A DNA stretch of 64,000 nucleotides from Crocinitomicaceae bacterium (GCA_002713215.1 PAVO01000017.1:62001-126000); one strand, 5' to 3'. Counted from the stretch's first letter, positions 8,523 to 17,227 are shown. The notes: generated from the sequence alone by a model not told the origin. A program made the numbers and translations.

Positions 8523-9422
8523 ATGATGCGGTTGTTGATATTGGTTTTAGTAATAATCTCATCGCTTTGTAATGCACAACAAGTCCAACTGGTAGTGCTC
8601 GGTGTAGCACAGGATGCCGGATTTCCGCAAGCAGGGTGTAGTAAAACATGTTGCACTGGTGGATCAGAATCGGAACTGGTAAGTTGTCTTGCCGTTGTAA
8701 AAGATTCGAACTTTGTCATTCTCGATGCCACTCCTGATTTTAAAGCTCAACTTAAGAACATCAATGAATTTGTTGGGAATAAAAAGCAAAAACTTCCAGA
8801 GAGTATTTTATTAACCCATGCTCATATTGGGCATTATACTGGGTTAATGCAATTGGGCAGAGAAGTTATGGGAACCCAAAAACAGGTCGTGTATGCTATG
8901 CCGAGGATGCAGTCATTTCTGGAGATGAATGGTCCCTGGAGTCAATTGGTTAAACTGCAAAACATTGAATTAAAACCTCTGATGAATAATAAAGGGATTG
9001 ACGTTTTAAATGGGGTGGAGGTTGTTCCAATTCAGGTTCCACACCGGGACGAATTTTCAGAAACAGTTGGTTTTATAATTAATTCTGGAAAAAAGAAAGC
9101 CGTTTTTATTCCAGATATCGATAAGTGGGAAAAATGGGAAGTAAACATCGATTCTTTGATTAAGGTTGTTGATTATGCTTTTATTGATGGTACTTTTTTT
9201 TCCAACGGCGAGCTACCAGGTAGAGACATGAGCGAAATTCCACACCCTTTTATAGAAGAAAGTATGAGTCGCTTTCAAGGTATGAACACCTACGAAAAGA
9301 AGAAAATATATTTTATCCATTTTAACCATACTAACCCCGTTATGTGGGACAAAAAGAGCCAAAAACAGGTGCAAAATGCTGGTTTTAATGTGGCCGAACA
9401 AGGAATGGTGATCGATTTATAA
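8523..9422 (+). CDS. PqqB-like MBL-fold metallo-hydrolase, secreted
   Basis: A 299-residue metallo-beta-lactamase-fold protein with an N-terminal signal peptide (about residues 1-18), so periplasmic or exported. The start of the mature protein, VVLGVAQDAGFPQAGC, is characteristic of PqqB-like hydrolases. The metal motif is THAHIGHYTG with H99, H101 and H104; the Asp of the usual HxHxDH motif is Gly here. Later motifs include VPHRDE, FIPDID and IHFNHTNP. No other PQQ synthesis genes are in the window, so a role in cofactor synthesis is not supported; phosphodiesterase-like activity is possible. Two ATG codons stand in tandem at 8523 and 8526. Its stop overlaps the fdhD stop by six bases in convergent orientation. 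Confidence 0.8.
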   Translation: MMRLLILVLVIISSLCNAQQVQLVVLGVAQDAGFPQAGCSKTCCTGGSESELVSCLAVVKDSNFVILDATPDFKAQLKNINEFVGNKKQKLPESILLTHAHIGHYTGLMQLGREVMGTQKQVVYAMPRMQSFLEMNGPWSQLVKLQNIELKPLMNNKGIDVLNGVEVVPIQVPHRDEFSETVGFIINSGKKKAVFIPDIDKWEKWEVNIDSLIKVVDYAFIDGTFFSNGELPGRDMSEIPHPFIEESMSRFQGMNTYEKKKIYFIHFNHTNPVMWDKKSQKQVQNAGFNVAEQGMVIDL

Positions 9423-10265
9423 AGGGCTGATTCTTTCTTCTCCACAGTATATATTGAACCCCTCTTTTTTTATAAAGCCAACTAGGGTCATGTTGTTTTC
9501 TTTTGCCAGATCATAAGCCAAACTACTTGGTGCTCCTACAGCACACAATACCGGAATACCAAGCATTAGTGTTTTCTGAACCAATTCAAAACTAGCTCTG
9601 CCACTAACCAGGAGTATGTTTTGAGAAAGAGGCAACCGATGACTAAAAAGTGCGGCACCGGCAATTTTGTCCAGTGCGTTGTGTCGGCCAACATCTTCGC
9701 GCATCAGTTTCAATTCACCGTTTGCACCAAATAAGGCCGAAGCGTGAATTCCGCCAGTGTGTTTAAATATGGTTTGATCATCTTCCAGTAACAAGGGTAA
9801 TTTGGATATTATATTGCGTTTAATCTTGAATGATGAATCTGGTAGAACAGAACAATTCTGACTTACACTTTCAATGGAAGATTTACCACAAACGCCGCAA
9901 CTGGAAGAAGTGTAAAAATGTCTTTCAAGTTTGCTTATATCCAATTCGAGTCCTGTTCTTAGATTTACCTTAACTACATTGCCGTATTCTTCTTCTTTTT
10001 CAACGGTTTCGCAATGCCAGACTTTGTCAACGTCTGCTTCGGAAAAAATGATTCCCTCAGTGAATAAAAAACCCATAGCAAGTTCCAGGTCATTACCAGG
10101 AGTTCTCATCGTTACCGATATGTTCTTCTCCTGTGGTTCACCATTCTTAGTAAAACAAATTCGTATTTCCAGGGGTTCTTCAACTGCAAGAACATCGGGA
10201 AATTCTTTTATGTCATTGGAATTGACTTTTTTAATGTTAACCGGTTTAACGTTCGGCTTTTTCAT
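9417..10265 (-). CDS. fdhD: Formate dehydrogenase accessory sulfurtransferase FdhD
   Basis: About 282 residues. FdhD transfers sulfur from a cysteine desulfurase (IscS-type) to the molybdenum cofactor of formate dehydrogenase. The hallmark CGVCG motif is present (C123 and C126), preceded by a Ser-rich loop (YTSSSCGVCG). Other family blocks seen are TPGNDLELAMGFLFTEGI, GGIHASALF, EDVGRHNALDK and SGRASFELVQK. The ATG at 10265 is preferred to an upstream TTG at 10274 because it begins MKKPNVK as expected. No formate dehydrogenase or Mo-cofactor gene is in the window, so its client lies elsewhere. It is divergent from the 5'-nucleotidase and convergent with the MBL hydrolase. Confidence 0.95.
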   Translation of the reverse strand: MKKPNVKPVNIKKVNSNDIKEFPDVLAVEEPLEIRICFTKNGEPQEKNISVTMRTPGNDLELAMGFLFTEGIIFSEADVDKVWHCETVEKEEEYGNVVKVNLRTGLELDISKLERHFYTSSSCGVCGKSSIESVSQNCSVLPDSSFKIKRNIISKLPLLLEDDQTIFKHTGGIHASALFGANGELKLMREDVGRHNALDKIAGAALFSHRLPLSQNILLVSGRASFELVQKTLMLGIPVLCAVGAPSSLAYDLAKENNMTLVGFIKKEGFNIYCGEERISPL

Positions 10266-10312
10266 GATGAACAATCAAATAGGGGTATTTTAGTTTCGTA
10301 ACTTCTGTCTAT

Positions 10313-10320
10313 TAATTTTG
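10313..10320 (+). promoter_or_regulatory. Putative -7 box for the 5'-nucleotidase gene
   Basis: Reads TAATTTTG, a full TAnnTTTG match. It overlaps an upstream in-frame TTG (10318), which argues that translation starts at the ATG at 10345, about 25 bases downstream of the box. Confidence 0.5.
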
Positions 10321-10344
10321 GCCAAATTTCGTTTTTATTTTACT

Positions 10345-11832
10345 ATGAAACCACTCTTGAACTCGCTATTCTTGACTTTGTTGATTATCAACATTTCATG
10401 TGATTCCATTCCGTCAAAGAAATCCATGGATATTGTAATCCTACACATAAACGATGTGTATGAAATCGCTGCGGTAAACGGAGGAAAAGAAGGGGGCTAT
10501 GCCCGTTTGGCTTACCTGATCGACTCATTAAGAGAAGAAAATCCCAATCTCTTGGTTGTACATGCCGGTGATTTTTTGAGCCCCAGCCTAATAGGAAATT
10601 TAAAGGATGACAGCGGAAATAAAATAAAAGGCAGGCACATGATTGAGGCAATGAATGCCTCGGGTGTCGATGTTGTAACCTTTGGAAATCACGAATTCGA
10701 TATTAAAGAAGAAGAACTTCAAAACCGGATTGATGAATCCACTTTTAAATGGATATCAGCCAATGTATACCACAATCAACAAGGAAAAAAAGAACCATTT
10801 ATGCAAAAAAATAAATGCATACCCCCAACCATGACAGCGTATTTCGTTGACGGGAATGATACGTTTAGCCTGGGACTGGTGGGAGTTACTCTACCATTTA
10901 ATAAAAAGGATTTTGTACACTACGGAAATGTTGAGTTGACCTTGAAGAAGGTGTTGGACACTATTTCGGCTGATCAAACACTTTTGTTGACTCATTTAGA
11001 AAGGAATCAGGATCGCGAAGTGGCTAGTCGCTTTCCTTCTGTGCCTTTAATAATGGGTGGGCACGATCACTACCATTTTATGGATACCGTTGGGAGCGTG
11101 TTGGTAGCCAAGGCAGATGCTAATTTGCGTACGGTTTGGAAGCACAATTTGAGGTATGATTTCGAAAGTAAAGGACTCAAAGTCAATAGTGAATTGATTA
11201 AACTAAATTCGTCCATTCCTGAAAGTAAATCGGTGCTTGAAGTCGTGAACCGCTGGTTAGAATTCGCAAAAGAAAGAGCCGGTTCTTCAGGTTTTCAGTT
11301 GGATAAGGTGGTTTGGCAAGGAGACTCAGTCTGGGAATGCCGAGAGACCGTAATTCGTGCTCAGCAAACCAATTTTGGTCATGCCGTGGCAAATGCTATG
11401 AAGGAGTTTACTGAAGCTGAAGTTGCCTTGTTAAACTCGGGAAGCCTACGATACGATGATCAATTGACCGGTATTATAACGGAGGGAGATATTTTAAAAG
11501 CATTGCCTTTTGGAGGATCAGTTTCTTATACAAAAATAAAAGGTGATGACCTGTCTAATATTGTGTGGATAGGGTTGGATACCAATAAAGGGACTGGTGG
11601 ATATTTACAAATTCCTGGCGCTACCATTGAAAACGGCAGGGTACTCCTTAACGGCGAACCAATTGATACCGGCAAGATGTATTCGGTGTGTACTTCCCGG
11701 TTTATGGCTTCAGGAAAAGAGTCAAACCTTGAAGTGTTGAAGAATTTTAGCTGGGAAATACCAAATCGGGAACAAGGTTCATCCAATGATATTAGGCATA
11801 TGACAATTAAATACTTAGAGAACGTTAATTAA
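10345..11832 (+). CDS. 5'-nucleotidase / UDP-sugar hydrolase family lipoprotein (UshA-like)
   Basis: About 495 residues with the two-domain layout of UshA-type 5'-nucleotidases, which dephosphorylate extracellular nucleotides or split nucleotide sugars. The N-terminal metallophosphatase domain shows HINDVYE, HAGDFLSPS, FGNHEFD, LLTHLERNQD and GGHDHYH metal-binding blocks. The C-terminal substrate-binding domain shows NSGSLRYD and ITEGDILKALPFGG. The N-terminus is a hydrophobic signal ending at a cysteine (NISC), consistent with a lipoprotein, though Asn at -3 is unusual. The ATG at 10345 is chosen because the upstream TTG lies inside a promoter box. HINDVYE replaces the more common HINDTHG-type motif, so the exact substrate is open. 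Confidence 0.88.
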   Translation: MKPLLNSLFLTLLIINISCDSIPSKKSMDIVILHINDVYEIAAVNGGKEGGYARLAYLIDSLREENPNLLVVHAGDFLSPSLIGNLKDDSGNKIKGRHMIEAMNASGVDVVTFGNHEFDIKEEELQNRIDESTFKWISANVYHNQQGKKEPFMQKNKCIPPTMTAYFVDGNDTFSLGLVGVTLPFNKKDFVHYGNVELTLKKVLDTISADQTLLLTHLERNQDREVASRFPSVPLIMGGHDHYHFMDTVGSVLVAKADANLRTVWKHNLRYDFESKGLKVNSELIKLNSSIPESKSVLEVVNRWLEFAKERAGSSGFQLDKVVWQGDSVWECRETVIRAQQTNFGHAVANAMKEFTEAEVALLNSGSLRYDDQLTGIITEGDILKALPFGGSVSYTKIKGDDLSNIVWIGLDTNKGTGGYLQIPGATIENGRVLLNGEPIDTGKMYSVCTSRFMASGKESNLEVLKNFSWEIPNREQGSSNDIRHMTIKYLENVN

Positions 11833-11961
11833 TTACATCGAAGCGTTTTAATAGTCTCACAATTTTTTAACTTTACACAGACTATTGGAATAGGGTATTG
11901 AATTCGAGGAGGAAATAGTCTGACGATTCGTTTGTTATATAAATAATTAACTCTATATATT

Positions 11962-12258
11962 ATGTCTACCGCTTTTGCTCATGTCGCTTATACCGAGAAG
12001 GAAAAGGTCCCCAGTTTGGTCTTTCCTTTAGGTGAGGTTTTGGATTCTGCCGAAGAAATTAAAAAGAGGTCCAACGATATTAATCAGGCTATGGACGCCG
12101 GTAATATTGCACAGTTTAAGGTTTTGATATTTTTTGAGGATGACAAAGAAATTCGCGAGGTTGAAACAACAATTTGGGATCGCGATAAAAACTACGTCTA
12201 CTTAAAGAATTCGATTGCCATTCCGGTTAATAGAATTCACAAAATAAAATTCAATTAA
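11962..12258 (+). CDS. Small conserved-looking protein, function unknown
   Basis: A 98-residue soluble protein without signal peptide. It starts MSTAFAHVAYTEKEK, has a helical charged middle (SAEEIKKRSNDINQAMDAG) and ends in beta strands with VETTIWDRDKNYVYLKNSI and PVNRIHKIKF. The pattern resembles short uncharacterised proteins I associate with Bacteroidota, but I cannot assign a domain. It is preceded by a 129-base intergenic region holding a weak promoter-like TAACTTTA. Its stop codon is one base from that of the convergent gene at 12260. The ATG at 11962 is the only reasonable start. Confidence 0.75.
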   Translation: MSTAFAHVAYTEKEKVPSLVFPLGEVLDSAEEIKKRSNDINQAMDAGNIAQFKVLIFFEDDKEIREVETTIWDRDKNYVYLKNSIAIPVNRIHKIKFN

Positions 12259-12259
12259 A

Positions 12260-12910
12260 CTACTTTTTCTTGTCCTTTTTATTTGGGTCTTTGAGGCTTC
12301 CATCTTTTAGTGCCTTAAAAAAAGATGCCCAGGCAAAAGGGTCGAATATGGAAAGCGGAGGCGCCTGTCCTGCGTAATAAAGCTTTTCCGTATAGGCCTG
12401 ATTTACCAACTGATAATTAATGCTTCCCCAAGAACCAATTTCCTCATATTGTGCTTTACGTTCCATCAGTTCCAAATTTTTCTTTGCCCTTTCCATGTCG
12501 TCATCGGGAATGTGTAGAGTTAAAAATGCTTCTCTAAACTGTTCCTTACTAGGCCAGGGAAATATGACCGCTTCAGGAAGGTTTATCGTGTCCTTACTAA
12601 ACAATTGAACGAGTGTGTAGCGTTTCGTTTTTAGAGAGTCGGGAATAACACATTGAAATGGTTTGTAGCCTACACAAGTAAATCGTACCGTATCTCCCGC
12701 ATGAGCTACAAAGGAAAAGGTTCCGTTAAAGTCAGTAGTTGTTCCCTGGTTTCGGTTAACCACCACTATGTTTACCCAGGGGACAGGGGTTAGGCTATCG
12801 GCATCCAGAAAAACCCCGCTAAATTGCAACAGGCTACTGTCCTTCTTAATTTGGGAAAAGCTGGCTAATCCAAGTACCAAAAAAACGAGTAGAGTGCAGG
12901 CCTTCTTCAC
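12260..12910 (-). CDS. Carboxypeptidase-like regulatory domain protein, secreted
   Basis: About 217 residues. A signal peptide begins MKKACTLLVFLVLGLASFSQ if translation starts at GTG 12910; an upstream TTG at 12940 would add ten residues and spoil the signal. The mature protein carries one CarboxypepD_reg-like beta-sandwich at about residues 30-115 (GVFLDADSLTPVPWVNIVV...TTDFNGTFSFVAHAGDTVRF..GY). This is the domain often found at the N-terminus of TonB receptors, but no receptor follows. The C-terminus is helical and Lys-rich. Its exact role is unknown; it is likely periplasmic or outer-membrane-associated. A TACCTTTG box sits directly upstream of the GTG. Confidence 0.8.
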   Translation of the reverse strand: MKKACTLLVFLVLGLASFSQIKKDSSLLQFSGVFLDADSLTPVPWVNIVVVNRNQGTTTDFNGTFSFVAHAGDTVRFTCVGYKPFQCVIPDSLKTKRYTLVQLFSKDTINLPEAVIFPWPSKEQFREAFLTLHIPDDDMERAKKNLELMERKAQYEEIGSWGSINYQLVNQAYTEKLYYAGQAPPLSIFDPFAWASFFKALKDGSLKDPNKKDKKK

Positions 12911-12915
12911 AAATA

Positions 12916-12923
12916 CAAAGGTA
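12916..12923 (-). promoter_or_regulatory. Putative -7 box for the regulatory-domain protein gene
   Basis: On the minus strand this reads TACCTTTG, a full TAnnTTTG match, with TTTA (one mismatch to TTTG) at exactly 19 bases upstream (12943-12946). The GTG start at 12910 lies only five bases downstream, so the transcript would be leaderless or nearly so. Confidence 0.45.
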
Positions 12924-12983
12924 CTTATGCTTTTTAACAATCTAAATCACTGAGGTTAATATTCCCAAAAAAAGGTCAGATAC

Positions 12984-14723
12984 CTAGTAAAAGAAGTAGT
13001 AGCGTTCAATGGTTTTGTTGCCAACCTTGTCGGTAAACTCGACCCTTAAATCATGTTTGGAACCTGTTTTTTGAACCCGATCAAGTTTCAAAAAGGCTTT
13101 GCTCTTATTTTTTTGATATTCGATTAAATGCCATTCTTCATCTACGAAAGCCTCATACCTGCCCAATCCGGAAATGTCATCTTTGACCGAGAAGGTGATT
13201 TTTTGATTTTCGTTAAAGCTTTGTCCATTAATGGCTATTGTATTTTTTACACGAGGTGGAATGGTGTCCTTCATTACTGTATAAGGTCCAAAACTTCTGG
13301 TTTTAACTGAAATCCAATTAGAATCAACACCACCTCCTTCTGCTGCCAGTATTCCTGATTTAGCATTAAGCGATACAATAACCAGTTTGGATCGTTGATT
13401 TTCCGGAATAGAGTTTACATTTATCGATAAGTCGATATAATCCTGGAGCGGATCTGAAAGGCGGTTAACATGATACCTGGGAGTAACGCAACGTCCAATG
13501 GCTTTTTCTTCTTTTAGGTACAATGGCGTATCTTCATACAGGCAGCTAGCCGGAATGTTAATTCTTAGGTTGTCATTTTCAAAATAGTTGGGCTCTCCGT
13601 ATTTTAGAGTTTGTACCGACTCCTTCTTAACCATGACATGGTGTTCCAGTTGATTGGACTTAACCTTAAACTTTAAAGTAGAAGTGTTTCCGTAGAAATC
13701 CATAACCCGGTATTCCAGGTTATGCGTTGAGCTATCTACAAAAAATAACTGTCCGTTGTTTACCAGGTCCTTGTATATATCAAGTTTATTGCCTTCCAGG
13801 AGGTAGCTCCGTTGAACTTTCTTCCTGTTTTTTACCTTTTGGTGATAATCCATGTGTGCATTGATGTACCTCGTTTTGTCAAATCCAATGGAATCCATTA
13901 CATGGTAATATACTCGCTGATTGTCTTTTAATAATTCAATACTGTAAACCCCATTGGAGAAGGGGCTGTTATTTACCTTGTCCATAGCTTCAATGCCAAA
14001 TCCAATTTTCCCTTTTACAATTGGAACTATGCCACCATTTAGGTAATAGGTGTTTCCCGACTTGCTCAGTTTATAGGTTTTTTGCAAATCATTGTGATCT
14101 ATGGAGCTATTCTCATTGAGTGGATATATGGTCAGGTGTTTTAGTGTAGGAGCAATGTTATCGGTTACTTTAAAATTGAAGTGAAGTGGATTAATGGGTT
14201 TTTCGGACAGTGTATTTCGTATTTCAAAGTGTAAGTGTGGTCCGCCGGAACCTCCGGTATTTCCGCTCCAACCAACACGATCTCCCTGATTCAATTTAAA
14301 CTGACCAGCTTCAGGGTAAAGTTCCACTTCAAAGTTTTTGGATCGATATTGCTCATTTTTTATGAAGTTCTCCAGTTCATCATTAAATCGACTTAGATGT
14401 GCATATACACTGGTATAACCGTTTGGATGAGTTACGTATACCACCTTACCATAACCATACAATGAAACTGCAATTCGTGAAACATATCCTTTATAAATCG
14501 AACGAATTTTTAATCCCTCTCTTCCTTGGGTCCGAATGTCTAATCCGGCATGAAAATGGCCGGGACGAAGTTCACCAAAATTACCCGCAAGAGAAATGGG
14601 GATTTCCACCGGAGAAATAAATTCAATTTTGCCTGGAATGGTGTCGCTGGTGCTTGATGCAATGGTTTTTGTTGTGTGAAGTAAGAATAAGAAAATCAGT
14701 AGATTAGGAAGTAGTTTGTGCAT
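12984..14723 (-). CDS. M23 family metallopeptidase (LytM-like), secreted
   Basis: A 579-residue exported protein with a signal peptide (about residues 1-22). The M23 peptidase domain is N-terminal, at about residues 45-175. H58 and D62 form the HxxxD pair (GHFHAGLD), and H163 and H165 form the HxH pair (GPHLHFE), so all zinc ligands are present and cleavage of peptidoglycan cross-links is plausible. The next 400 residues are beta-rich with Ig-like character near 480-579 (DDISGLGRYEAFVDEEWHLIEY), as in many Bacteroidota M23 proteins. A full TAnnTTTG box lies 19 bases upstream of the ATG. It is divergent from the coiled-coil/zapA operon, which hints at a cell-division link but does not prove one. 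Confidence 0.9.
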   Translation of the reverse strand: MHKLLPNLLIFLFLLHTTKTIASSTSDTIPGKIEFISPVEIPISLAGNFGELRPGHFHAGLDIRTQGREGLKIRSIYKGYVSRIAVSLYGYGKVVYVTHPNGYTSVYAHLSRFNDELENFIKNEQYRSKNFEVELYPEAGQFKLNQGDRVGWSGNTGGSGGPHLHFEIRNTLSEKPINPLHFNFKVTDNIAPTLKHLTIYPLNENSSIDHNDLQKTYKLSKSGNTYYLNGGIVPIVKGKIGFGIEAMDKVNNSPFSNGVYSIELLKDNQRVYYHVMDSIGFDKTRYINAHMDYHQKVKNRKKVQRSYLLEGNKLDIYKDLVNNGQLFFVDSSTHNLEYRVMDFYGNTSTLKFKVKSNQLEHHVMVKKESVQTLKYGEPNYFENDNLRINIPASCLYEDTPLYLKEEKAIGRCVTPRYHVNRLSDPLQDYIDLSINVNSIPENQRSKLVIVSLNAKSGILAAEGGGVDSNWISVKTRSFGPYTVMKDTIPPRVKNTIAINGQSFNENQKITFSVKDDISGLGRYEAFVDEEWHLIEYQKNKSKAFLKLDRVQKTGSKHDLRVEFTDKVGNKTIERYYFFY

Positions 14724-14741
14724 TTATGTATGTTCAGGCAT

Positions 14742-14749
14742 CAAAAGTA
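14742..14749 (-). promoter_or_regulatory. Putative -7 box for the M23 peptidase gene
   Basis: On the minus strand this reads TACTTTTG, a full TAnnTTTG match, 19 bases upstream of the ATG at 14723. Confidence 0.5.
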
Positions 14750-14835
14750 GGATTCGTAAGTGCCTATTTTTGAGAGTCCTTAATCAGATGTACACAAAAA
14801 CGACTTAAAAACTTGTAATAACCAATCCTTGCAGA

Positions 14836-14843
14836 TACATTTG
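14836..14843 (+). promoter_or_regulatory. Putative promoter of the coiled-coil / zapA operon
   Basis: TACATTTG at 14836-14843 is a full -7 match, and a TTG at 14813-14815 lies about 20 bases upstream as a -33 element, which makes this one of the better promoter candidates in the window. The last base of the box is also the first base of an in-frame GTG (14843), so the ATG at 14867 is preferred as the gene start. Confidence 0.55.
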
Positions 14844-14866
14844 TGGGTCGTTTGAAAACGGGCAAA

Positions 14867-15112
14867 ATGAGTGCTTCAGGAATAAAGCATATTAAAGATA
14901 AAGTTGAGAAGTTAATTACTGCATATAACTTGAAGTCTTCACAGTTAGAGGAACTTAAGCTTGAAAATGAATCGTTGTTAACCAAAATTTCTTCCCTGGA
15001 AGGGAAGCTAAACGGGGATTCAGAATCATCAAGAAAAAATGAGTTACTTAGGAAAAAAGTGGAGTCTTTAGTGAAAGAGCTTGACGATTGTATTGAATTA
15101 GCAAGTGAATAA
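14867..15112 (+). CDS. Small coiled-coil protein upstream of ZapA
   Basis: About 81 residues, almost entirely heptad-patterned helix (IKHIKDKVEKLITAYNLKSSQLEELKLENESLL...), with no signal peptide. It overlaps zapA by one base (TAATG), so the two are translationally coupled. I do not assign a family. Position and shape suggest a division-associated coiled coil, perhaps playing the ZapB-like role beside ZapA, but that is inference. The ATG at 14867 is chosen over GTG 14843 because the GTG overlaps a promoter box. Confidence 0.75.
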   Translation: MSASGIKHIKDKVEKLITAYNLKSSQLEELKLENESLLTKISSLEGKLNGDSESSRKNELLRKKVESLVKELDDCIELASE

Positions 15113-15402
15113 TGGCTGAGATTAATATAAAAGTTCAAATAGCAAACAGAACCTATCCACTGGAAATTGATTCCAGCGAAGAGGAAAAGGTTATGGGGGC
15201 CGCAAAAATGATTAACGATAATATAAATAAGCTAAAAGGTAACTATGTGGTTACCGACTATGTAGATTTATTAGCCATGTCGGCTTTAGAAATGGCATTG
15301 GATTCAGAACCCAAGGTGGTGAAAGTATCCAATGATAAGGATCTGGGTAAAGAGTTGGAGGAAATCGGTTCAATGATTGACTCTTGTTTAGAAGCCGGAT
15401 AA
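15112..15402 (+). CDS. zapA: Cell division protein ZapA
   Basis: A 96-residue ZapA-family protein, which binds FtsZ and promotes Z-ring bundling in the cytoplasm. The family pattern is clear: an N-terminal beta segment (IKVQIANRTYPLEIDSSEEEKVMGAAKMINDNI) followed by a C-terminal helix (DYVDLLAMSALEMALD) that mediates dimerisation. The length is normal. It overlaps the upstream coiled-coil gene by one base and is followed by the 6S RNA and rny; linkage of zapA to a 6S RNA gene is known in several bacterial groups. Confidence 0.9.
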   Translation: MAEINIKVQIANRTYPLEIDSSEEEKVMGAAKMINDNINKLKGNYVVTDYVDLLAMSALEMALDSEPKVVKVSNDKDLGKELEEIGSMIDSCLEAG

Positions 15403-15440
15403 CGTTCTTATGGATTTAGGCTTAACAGCCGAATTGTACT

Positions 15441-15636
15441 GCCCGTACGATTACGTTTTGTAAACTCAACATTTTTTTCGTTGGGATAAAACTTGTTATT
15501 GTCAAAAGGAGGCCTGCTTATCATACTCCGGTATTGAGATTTTCGAAAGAAGACACTGGAACCTTGCGACATTGACAGCCGTCCCAATACTTCACTTATT
15601 GGAGTTTACTAAAACGTTTCGTATGGGCTTTTTTTA
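15441..15636 (+). ncRNA. ssrS: 6S RNA (6S/Flavo-1-like)
   Basis: The region folds as 6S RNA does. A closing stem pairs 15441-15450 with 15619-15628 (10 bp), 15453-15459 with 15611-15617 (7 bp) and 15460-15467 with 15602-15609 (8 bp). A large central bubble follows (15468-15480 against 15588-15601), then 15481-15486 pairs with 15582-15587, and 15500-15504 with 15573-15577 above it. The 3' end runs into a U-rich tract (15629-15640) that can terminate transcription. 6S RNA mimics an open promoter and sequesters RNA polymerase holoenzyme. Its place between zapA and rny matches what I know of Flavobacteria. The exact 5' end is not set, and no TAnnTTTG box was seen, so it may be processed from the zapA transcript. 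Confidence 0.85.
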
Positions 15637-15648
15637 TTTTAACGCATA

Positions 15649-15674
15649 GGATTGCCAGATTGAATGGCAAATCC
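15649..15674 (+). promoter_or_regulatory. Hairpin in the leader of rny
   Basis: GGATT and GCCA (15649-15657) pair with TGGC and AATCC (15665-15674) around a seven-base loop, with one bulged A. It lies between the 6S RNA U-tract and the rny start, 15 bases before the ATG. It has no T-run after it, so it is not a terminator. It could affect translation or processing of rny mRNA. Confidence 0.4.
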
Positions 15675-15688
15675 TTAAACAGAGAAAA

Positions 15689-17227
15689 ATGGATATGATG
15701 ATGATAATTGTGGGAATAGCAGGATTGGTCCTGGGAGGAGGACTGGCCTATCTATTTCTGCAGAAGGGAGCCAGCAGTAAAGCGGCCCAATTATTAGAAG
15801 ATGCTCAGAATGAGGCGGAGGTGATCAAGAAGGACAAAATACTTCAGGCCAAAGAAAAATTCTTACAGCTTAAATCGGAGCACGAGAAACAGATTAATGA
15901 GAAGAACAACAAGGTAGCCAACGCTCAAAACCGGTTGAACCAAAAAGAGAATTCGCTTAATCAGAAATTGAAAAACGTAAATCGACAGGAAAGCGAACTG
16001 GAACGTGAACAGAAAAAACTAAGTGAAAAGTTTGAGGCCGTAAAGCGCAAGGAGGCTGATCTTTCAAAGCAATACCAGGAGCATGTTACCAAACTTTCTG
16101 AACTGGGTAATCTAAGCCCTGAAGAAGCAAAGTCCGAGTTAAAAGAAGTGCTTAAAAACGAGGCCAGAACGGAGGCAATGTCCATTACCCAGGTAATGAT
16201 TGAAGAAGCTAAAATTAATGCCAGTAAAGAGGCTAAGAAAGTAGTTATTCAAACCATTCAACGGGTAGCTCATGAGCATACGATTGAAAACTCAGTATCT
16301 GTATTCAATATTGAAAACGACGATGTAAAAGGTCGGATTATTGGTAGAGAGGGTAGAAATATCAGGGCGATTGAAGCCGCTACGGGAGTTGAGATAATAG
16401 TGGATGATACTCCTGAAGCTATTATTCTAAGCTGCTTCGATCCTATCAGAAGGGAGATAGCGAGATTGTCTTTGCACCGATTGGTTACTGACGGAAGAAT
16501 ACACCCGGCCAGGATTGAAGAGGTGGTTTCCAAGACGAAAAAGCGCCTGGAAGACGAAATTGTGGAAACCGGTAAACGAACCTGTATTGACCTCGGAATT
16601 CATGGGCTGCATCCCGAATTGATTAGAATGGTTGGGCGGATGAAGTATCGCTCATCTTATGGTCAAAACTTGTTGCAACACTCCAGGGAAGTATCAAACC
16701 TATGTGCTATAATGGCATCCGAACTGGGGTTAAATACCAAGGTGGCAAAACGTGCGGGCCTTCTACATGACATTGGGAAAGTCCCTGATGATGAGCCAGA
16801 ATTGCCACACGCAATTTTAGGGATGAAAATTGCTGAAAAGCATGGTGAGTCGGCTACGGTTTGTAATGCAATAGGAGCTCATCACGATGAAATTGAAATG
16901 ACTTCCATGATTTCTCCTATCGTTCAAATTTGCGATTCTATTTCAGGTGCACGTCCGGGAGCAAGGAGAGAGGCTGTCGAATCGTACATTCAACGATTAA
17001 AAGAATTGGAGAGTGTTGCCATGAGTCACGATGGAGTTCAAAAGGCATACGCCATTCAGGCGGGTCGTGAACTTCGTGTTATGGTAGATTGCGATAAGGT
17101 AGATGACCAAAAAGCCAATGAACTTTCACTGGCAATTTCGCAGAAAATTCAGGAAGATATGACCTATCCGGGCCAGGTAAAAGTGACACTAATTAGAGAA
17201 ACCAGAGCCGTTTCATACGCTAAATAA
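15689..17227 (+). CDS. rny: Ribonuclease Y
   Basis: A 512-residue membrane-anchored endoribonuclease that starts mRNA decay. A transmembrane helix at about residues 4-24 is followed by a long charged coiled coil (30-160). Next come a KH RNA-binding domain near 205-270 with the [15 protein letters not shown] loop, and an HD domain near 325-430 with the metal-binding LLHDIGK. Length and order match RNase Y. The start MDMMM has an upstream AGAGAAAA purine run as ribosome site. Its TAA overlaps the ATG of the epimerase gene by one base, so the two are translationally coupled. Confidence 0.96.
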   Translation: MDMMMIIVGIAGLVLGGGLAYLFLQKGASSKAAQLLEDAQNEAEVIKKDKILQAKEKFLQLKSEHEKQINEKNNKVANAQNRLNQKENSLNQKLKNVNRQESELEREQKKLSEKFEAVKRKEADLSKQYQEHVTKLSELGNLSPEEAKSELKEVLKNEARTEAMSITQVMIEEAKINASKEAKKVVIQTIQRVAHEHTIENSVSVFNIENDDVKGRIIGREGRNIRAIEAATGVEIIVDDTPEAIILSCFDPIRREIARLSLHRLVTDGRIHPARIEEVVSKTKKRLEDEIVETGKRTCIDLGIHGLHPELIRMVGRMKYRSSYGQNLLQHSREVSNLCAIMASELGLNTKVAKRAGLLHDIGKVPDDEPELPHAILGMKIAEKHGESATVCNAIGAHHDEIEMTSMISPIVQICDSISGARPGARREAVESYIQRLKELESVAMSHDGVQKAYAIQAGRELRVMVDCDKVDDQKANELSLAISQKIQEDMTYPGQVKVTLIRETRAVSYAK

